A DNA stretch of 64,000 nt, taken from positions 109,701 through 173,700 of the forward strand of contig PDUO01000060.1 in NCBI GenBank assembly GCA_003008705.1. Direction: 5' to 3'. Within the stretch, counting starts at the first letter, position 1, and the number at the start of each line of letters is the position of its first letter. Of the stretch, positions 57,477-64,000 are shown one piece after another. The stretch is from Pezicula radicicola (lineage: Eukaryota; Ascomycota; Leotiomycetes; Helotiales; Dermateaceae). The notes under the pieces are model-generated. The model was not told the DNA's origin. It worked only from the letters and a program-made list of their open reading frames with translations, and searched no databases. Both the position numbers and the translations under genes were made by a program.

Positions 57477-60400
57477 ATTTGCGGTGGTGGTGGTGATGTT
57501 AAAGAACTGATTTAAAAAAAATTGAAGTTATAAAGATTGTAAGCGGATACTAATCAATAGTATGCGGCCGAAGAAGTGAAAAGACGAAGAAGATGATTGG
57601 AAATTGAAGATGTTGATCGCTGATGATTAAAAAAAAGAGATAGATGGAGGGAGTTTGAGTTGCTTTAATAGAAGAACGGCTCTCACCAATTTCCCAGCCC
57701 TTCGTGCAAATCATCAGCTGTCGGGCCTCTTCTGAATGGCAAGTCGGCATCTCGTCGTTCCTGGTAGAGGCGCTTCACAGACAGTGGAACATGCCAAGAA
57801 GGGTACACACAAGATGGAACTACTCAAACTCAATGCATGGGTTGGAGTGAGAGGCTCAAAGATCTGATGTGAATCGCGTAGCACGGAGCAAGTGCCGATG
57901 ATTGGATGTCTTTGACCCGATGTTGGGCGCGACCAATGGGCATACTGTCAGAAAAACGTTTCCACTTTGCCAGCTAGGACCAAAGTTGTCCGAGACCGGT
58001 TGAAATCGGACTAGGGGACGAAGGCTATCGTGACATATGGAAGCCAGTAAGTGCAACCGACAAAACAGGATGATAATAATCGAAACATAGTCTCTCCGCA
58101 ATCTGATCACCCAAGGATGTTCAATAGCTGGAGATCATATCGGACGTAACGCGATGCGATTAGCCTCGAAGGCCAAACTCGTTTCCACTTCTGCGGCAAC
58201 TAGTCCTCGAGCCTCTTTTTTTTTTTTTCTTCTTCGCAAGCTTTGCTTGCCATACCACCGCATTTGGCGAGTCGTCCTGTCCACTAGGACAGGGAACATC
58301 CTCAAACGGATAGCTATGGTCTGTGCATTGTGTCAAGCTTCATGCCAAGTCAGACAACCCATAATGGGGATAGGAGGATAAAAATTGCCAAGACCGCTTC
58401 CCAAACCTAGCTATGCTTATTGGTTATGCTTACCTCTGGAGTGTAGCCGTCATCATTCGAAATTGGTACGGGAGGTTTGATAATATGCCCGAGACGAAGT
58501 GGAGACTCGCCGACCTGTGCTATGAGCGCAAGTTGAGCTTTGCAACAAGCGAGCGGAGAAAGGTGCACGAAAGAAAGGCACCAAGCAACAAACCGCGCAG
58601 TCGAGTAACTGGAAATGTATATACAAGAAAAGGAAAATAAATCGATATTACAAGGCCCCATGCAAATTGCGAAGAACATACAGCAGCTTAGGTAACACCA
58701 GGACTGCACTGTAGGATGAATCAAGCCTTGCCAATCAATTGCCCAGCACCGCCACCCGTTGTCTCTTAGTCTTGGGGGACTCTTGGGGGGTTGCCCTAGC
58801 CGACGAGCAGCGAACGCAACAGAGCGCTCTACAGGCCGTTTCGAAGATCCCCTCGAACAAGGCTCTGGGCAGAAGCACTGCAGGTCTGTAAGAGGCTGAG
58901 TTCTGTTTACATTTGCTAAGCAGCAGCAGGGAGGGCATGAGTAGATCATGCGCGGAAGATCTGACACCAGTATCGTATGGCGTCCCTAGTACCCTGCCTA
59001 GGTGGTCGATAGCTTCTCTTGCGCCCCGTTTGTCGCAGGAGTTCGCAACTACAGGCCCTTCTTGGGTATGGCGCCTTTCTGGATGTTTGGGGCTCGGCGT
59101 CGATCATAAGATCCGGCGTGATGATTTTCCTGATTTACTAATTCGTGTATGCTTGAATTTCATCCCCACAACTGCAGAAAGCCATGGGCGGTTGGACGCG
59201 CGCGACGGGAGGATTTCGGCTGGTTCGAGAGGACCTGCCCCAGCCCAGGGAAAGGAAAGATGCCGTGGATTCCCGGACGGGTTCGGCAATTAGAAGACAA
59301 GAAGGCCCTTGCTTTTTTGCCGGCATTGCATTGCTTGCGCTGTCATCTGGTCACTCGGTCGCTTGTCGCTTGTCGCTTGTCATGGAGAGTGAAATGGTGA
59401 ATGGTGAATGGTGAATGGTGAATAATGGTGGAGATTGTGAGTCGTGTCTGAGAAGGGGAACCCTTGAGAAAGTGCTGCTTAGTCACCCATCAACCCTCCT
59501 CTCCTACGAAGTACCCTCCACCCTCCACCCTCCACCCTCCACCCTCCCGGAGGCCTTCACCGCCAGCACCGACCACCGTTTTTTTTGGTTCCAGCCCTAC
59601 GACAGTGTACGTGACTCGACACCCAAATGAAACTGGCCCGAAGTGAGGGACGAGGAGAAACACGAGGTCACAAGAGAGAGAGACATCAGCTACGGCCTTT
59701 TGCTTTTCCGTTTTGGTCCGCCGCAAAGTCATCATTCATGCTTACTGTGTGTGCAAAGTATTGTACAGCACAGCACAGCACAACAGTACCGCGCAAAACT
59801 CCTGTACCGAAAATAATGCGTTCGAACGTCCGATTCAACTTTCCTTGTGGCGCAATCATGAACAACCTTCCGGAGCAAACAATCTTCTGAATCATTTGCG
59901 TTATTATGCAATGGACTGCAGTCCGGCATCTCAGTATTCCAGAGACAAGAATGATGCCCAGCAGACTCTCACAACGGCTGCTTTCCCAAGCCCTCTCTCC
60001 AAGCAATAGCAGCGCTCGGGAGTCAATTGCCCAGCTCATTTCGAACACCGAAGACCACCCCACAAAGAAAATAGCACAGAACACAAAGCCTCAAAGTCGC
60101 AGAGACACAGGCAACCCAAGAGCGGCAGTTGGAGAGATCCACAACGCAAATGAGGAACTGGTCCATTTGCAGCAGAGGAGGCTGAGGACTCAGAATACCC
60201 ACAATCTTCGTATACTGGACAACTCTTGGGTGGTTGGCAGTCCAGGCGACGAGAAACACCATTGCAAATTTCCGAACGTGCCATTATTTTACAAAGGATT
60301 GAAGGGGTACTTAGAAGGCTTCAGCGTAAAAGGCCCATGCGAGTGAAGTACCGGTGTCAATAATACCCACAACCCACGTGGTTGGAGATTGGAACCTCGA

Positions 60401-62670
60401 AGTACCGGTATAAAAACAAAGCTGTGCACTAACTATAATGTGGGCAGAGCCACTCGAGTCATTCCAAGAGCAAGATGAAGCGGCGCAAGCTACACGAAGT
60501 GGAGAACTCTTAGATTTTAAAGACAACAAGATGTTCTTGGTCATTCCCCTCTCTTTCCCGACACAGTTGTCTATGTTTACTGCATTCCTCTTCTGCTTCC
60601 TCAACAGGAGCGTCTCTCTTAAGGTCTACTGTGGTTCTGCGCCTCATACTCCATTACCCAACCCAGTTTGACGATTGGGAGGCTGGCTATGCATCTCGTT
60701 CTGGGTAGCATTTTAGTCAAGCCACGAGACTCACGAGCGCCGTATAACGTCCTCGATTTTTACCTCTAAGCGCCGAGCTAGCTCGAGTAGCTCAAGTTGA
60801 GCATGGTATCGCGAGTATTGGCACACAACCTTTGAAGCCTACAGGAAACCCCTGAAGACCCAATTCCAACCTATTCTAACGTTGAGCTAGTTAATTGTTA
60901 TCAGCTACACCACCAGAACCACAACGCTCTAAAGTTAATCATTCTTTCAAAAAGTCCTTCGGCATCCTCCTCACAAAATTCGTTTATCCCAGTACAAGCC
61001 ATGTTCTTTCGGTCTCCGGAACAGAGAAGATTTCAAATGTTTCCTGCTATTTTTGTTTGAGCTGTCACTCGTATTTCCCCAGCTCATCAAAATCCCTGAT
61101 TGTTCGCGTATTCGCATATCGCTCCCTCAGAATCGTTTTGAACTCAATACTTACGCCGGTATCAGCCCTCTCCGAATCTTTGTGCCATTTACTTCATTGC
61201 CAACGATCTCCCCAGTTCTTGGAATTCGGATATTACATAAGGCATGCCATACCTAATGGGACAAAGAATATTCCTTTCAAGGGGCAATCCGAGTCATCTC
61301 CATACTTAGCCCTCCACTCAGACTTCAAGCAACTGTCCAGAAAATTCCAAGATCAAAATTGCACTGGTCAAGTAGCTTTTCCAAGTCGAATTGTAGCCAC
61401 CAATTCGGTGAGCTGCATGTGTTTCTTCTTCGGTTATGGTGGTGTGGCCCAGCAGATGGACTTGGGGTTTCTCGTGCCGGTTTACTGTACACCTTATGGC
61501 AATAGTCTTGCGCAGGCTACTTAAAAGTGCAGACAACTTAATAACATACTTATGATACTTCTTCCACCCTATCAGCCTACAAACTCTAAGAAATTCGAGA
61601 TAACATTTCCACTCTTTCACATACGGACATGTCTTTCAGGATTTCATGCTCCAATCTTGAAATCATATTTCTTGGTCAACACGGCAATTTAGCCACCAAC
61701 GATTCTAACTTATGCGCTTTTAGCTGCGATATGTTATTGTGTCCTTCTTTCCTCCTGGCTCTCTGCCTGTACTCGTACCTGTTCCCACGCTTTTCCCGTT
61801 GGCAATTTTGTCTTCAAGGTGGTATGTGAGTTATTATTCCCGTGTGTATAAGCCAGATCTATCGCGTCGTGTTGATCAAAAACAAGCTCTTGGATTGGCG
61901 GAAGCTGCAACTCAAGGTTCCTGATTTTCGGAGCATTCCTCTTTCGGTTGATTGGCAGCCGAAGGCAGGTCACAAGGGTTACAGCCTTCAAACCACATAG
62001 TTTTGTAGACCACCCAGAGCTCGCACTCTGCACAGAGTTTCATTCACAATAAGTTTATCCACCTACTGCAATTTATGCCAAGACGTGGCATCGAAATCCC
62101 CTCCCACTTTATCGAGGACTACACCTTGAGCATTACCTCCGTTCCTCCAACATGCCTGTAAGAGACGAAGTGGTAACAAATCATCGAGTATCTCTTTACG
62201 CCAGCTCTACAGATTAGGCTTCACCCCACACCAGACGGCAGATGGCGGAATATCCCACTTTGTACCTGCGACCTTTATCAGGCACCGTCGAGCTTGTCTA
62301 TGCATATTTATTATTTTTGCTCTCATTTCTATACTTCAAGCAGGGGTATGGGCCAAGTGTCCTGCATCTCATCGTCTCCTTGTAATCTGAGTTTATCTGG
62401 CGGAGGTTGTGGTAAACTTCAAGCTCGTCATTCGTGGAATCAAAACGTTCCAATTTGGAAGAATTCATCTTTTCGCACACATACACCACGTGCACTTATT
62501 TCAATGATGAGCTGCCGGTTCACGGCTTCAAATAGACCGATGTAATTGAAATTGGCGTATTTGTGCCTAGATTGAATTTTATAAAGGATTTCCCCAGATC
62601 TTGGCCTTTCTTTTAGAGTGATCTTGGCTGTCTGTACCTACCGCATCAATCCCGTTTCACATCGCCCATA
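57477..62670. other. 5.2-kb region without recognisable genes
   Basis: I read all frames and found only short frames without ATG starts or domains (for example 58407-58967 minus starts with GTG, 60895-61524 plus with TTG). Low-complexity sites: T-run with TTCTTC at about 58217-58235, GGTGAAT tandem at about 59395-59425, CCACCCT tandem at about 59516-59548 and CAGCA tandem at about 59767-59785. A lineage-specific gene or non-coding RNA cannot be excluded. Confidence 0.5.
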
Positions 62671-64000
62671 ATGAAGTTTGCAGTGTTCTCATTCCTCTCT
62701 ACGGTATTCGTACTGTCGTCTGTTGTTACGGCGCAGCTGTCTGGAACTGTCGGTCCAACTACATCAAGAGCCGCCAAAGCAGCTACCAAAGTCTGCAATA
62801 TCCTCAGCTACGGTGGTGTCGCATCTGCTACCACTGATAACAGCGCTGCCATTGCGTCGGCATGGGCTGCTTGTATTGATGGAGGAGAAGGTTAACGCAT
62901 CCTTACTTTTTTCTTCCGTCTCATGAGCTCACAACTGCGAAGTCTATATCCCTACTGGTAGCTATGGATTGGGGACATGGGTTACCCTCAACGGAGGAAC
63001 CTCTGTTTCTATTAACCTAGAGGGAACAATTTACCGCACCGGGTACGTTAGAGCTTATTGAAACTATGCGGGGAAGAAAGTCAATCGCGTTTTCCCATGC
63101 TGATCTGCGACATGACGTCTCTAGCACGGCAGGCGGAAACATGATCTACATTGAACACACTACCGACTTTGAGTTCTACAGTGCCAATTCAAAGGTTGTA
63201 GGATTGTTTTGAGTTATTTAATATCAGGTATGGATTGGGCTGATTATGATGGACAGGGTGCTATTCAAGGTTACGGGTATCAATTCGCTGAGCGTGAGTC
63301 TTTTTTAATTCCTCCTGTCTTCCCGTCCTGTCGGAAACTTGTTTCACCGGGATTTAAACACCATCGCTTATTCTTGAACTCTATGCTAATAACCTTTTTT
63401 CTCTTGCAGAGGGTACTTATGGGTTTGTGCTCAATTTATTGCTTCTGATTCAATATATTTTTTAGTGATGCTTCACTTGATTGATTGATAACTGATGATG
63501 ATGACGACGACTACAGACCTAGGATTCTACGCCTTTATGAGGTTACAGACTTTTCAGTGCATGATATTGTTCTAGTTGATTGTAAGATATCCCTACTTCC
63601 CGGAAAGTTTTAACTTGTTTGGAGGAAGTTGGTTGGTGGGTAGACTAAACTAACTAATTCCCTTGCGAAGCACCTGCATTCCATCTAACGCTCGACACGT
63701 GCACCAATGGCGAAGTCTACAACATGGTTGTTAGGGGTGGGAATGAAGGTGGTCTTGATGGAATTGATGTTTGGGGAACTAATATTTGGGTTCATGATGT
63801 TGAGGTTACTAATAAGGATGAGTGTGTTACTGTCAAGGTATTTTCCCCCCTCGTCTTGATGTGTAGGATGGTAAGATACTAATAATTAATTCTCTTACAG
63901 AGTCCAGCGAGTTACATTATGGTCGAAAATATCTTCTGTAATTGGTCCGGAGGATGTGCAATCGGTTCTTTGGGAGCAGATACCTGTAATTCAATTCCAC
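62671..64000 (+). CDS. rhamnogalacturonase-type GH28 hydrolase (partial, runs off the end)
   Basis: Eight exons are visible: 62671-62890, 62943-63042, 63125-63194, 63257-63293, 63410-63422, 63517-63581, 63671-63837 and 63901 onward. All junctions keep frame. Exons of 37 and 13 nt are unusually small. The start [20 protein letters not shown] is a signal peptide. [20 protein letters not shown] and [14 protein letters not shown] open the beta-helix. [56 protein letters not shown] and [12 protein letters not shown] follow, with [16 protein letters not shown] at the end, as in fungal rhamnogalacturonan hydrolases of family GH28. It should be secreted to cut the rhamnogalacturonan backbone of pectin. 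The last ~20 bases may already belong to another intron. Confidence 0.9.

Noticed and set aside
58407..58967. Cys-rich 186-codon minus-strand frame
   Set aside because: It begins with GTG, has no signal peptide or pattern consistent with a family, and overlaps several equal-length frames. Looks like chance.
60895..61524. 209-codon plus-strand frame
   Set aside because: TTG-initiated with no domain. Amino-acid composition is not protein-like (alternating Ser/Cys/Phe runs).
1..64000. tRNA, rRNA or CRISPR-type arrays
   Set aside because: I looked for B-box-like GGTTCGAATCC words with pairing arms and for regularly spaced short identical repeats and found no convincing case. The 38 kb triple motif has too few and too diverged units.

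Overview
The window is nuclear DNA of a filamentous ascomycete (Pezizomycotina). Genes are split by short introns of about 45-125 bp with GTRNGT donors, CTAAC-like branch sites and TAG/CAG acceptors. The gene content points to a plant-associated lineage, most likely Leotiomycetes (Helotiales): HET proteins, an Egh16/Gas1-type secreted protein, a rhamnogalacturonase, a secreted intradiol dioxygenase and Tc1/mariner remnants with RIP-like decay. The exact species cannot be read from the window.

Layout. 0-7.9 kb: a basic, probably nuclear protein (minus), an AIM6-like phosphodiesterase and a low-complexity basic protein whose upstream region is tandemly duplicated. 8-25 kb is an accessory, decaying block. 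It holds an 883-codon orphan protein with a SAP-like tail, a C:G-to-T:A-decayed chimeric copy of that gene, a frameshifted HET gene, a Tc1/mariner element killed by tandem TAG codons, a shredded second HET gene, a frameshifted short-chain dehydrogenase, an intact sugar-porter-type MFS gene and a HAS1-like helicase relic. 25-44.2 kb is mostly intact: a Zn2Cys6 regulator whose zinc cluster is interrupted by an intron, a rhomboid protease, a Gly/His-rich small protein, a choline-sulfatase-type sulfatase, a secreted alpha-carbonic anhydrase and a secreted intradiol dioxygenase. 44.2-55 kb is again accessory: MITE-like elements, a truncated kinase-like protein facing away from a decayed ankyrin gene, an 860-residue membrane-anchored orphan family member, a 77-residue protein and an LTR-like repeat shared in inverted orientation with 21 kb. 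55-64 kb: an 80-residue Tyr/Ser/Asn-rich protein, the Egh16/Gas1-like gene, about 5 kb without recognisable genes, and a rhamnogalacturonase that runs off the window end.

Fungal genes are transcribed singly, so functional links here are thematic. The 8-25 and 46-52 kb blocks collect self/non-self recognition families (HET, kinase-like/ankyrin, orphan families) in several stages of decay. The secreted enzymes (sulfatase, carbonic anhydrase, dioxygenase, Egh16-like, GH28) fit life on plant tissue. No rRNA, tRNA or CRISPR was recognised. Splice coordinates were worked out by hand from reading-frame continuity and motifs. I ran no searches, so family names rest on motif recognition.
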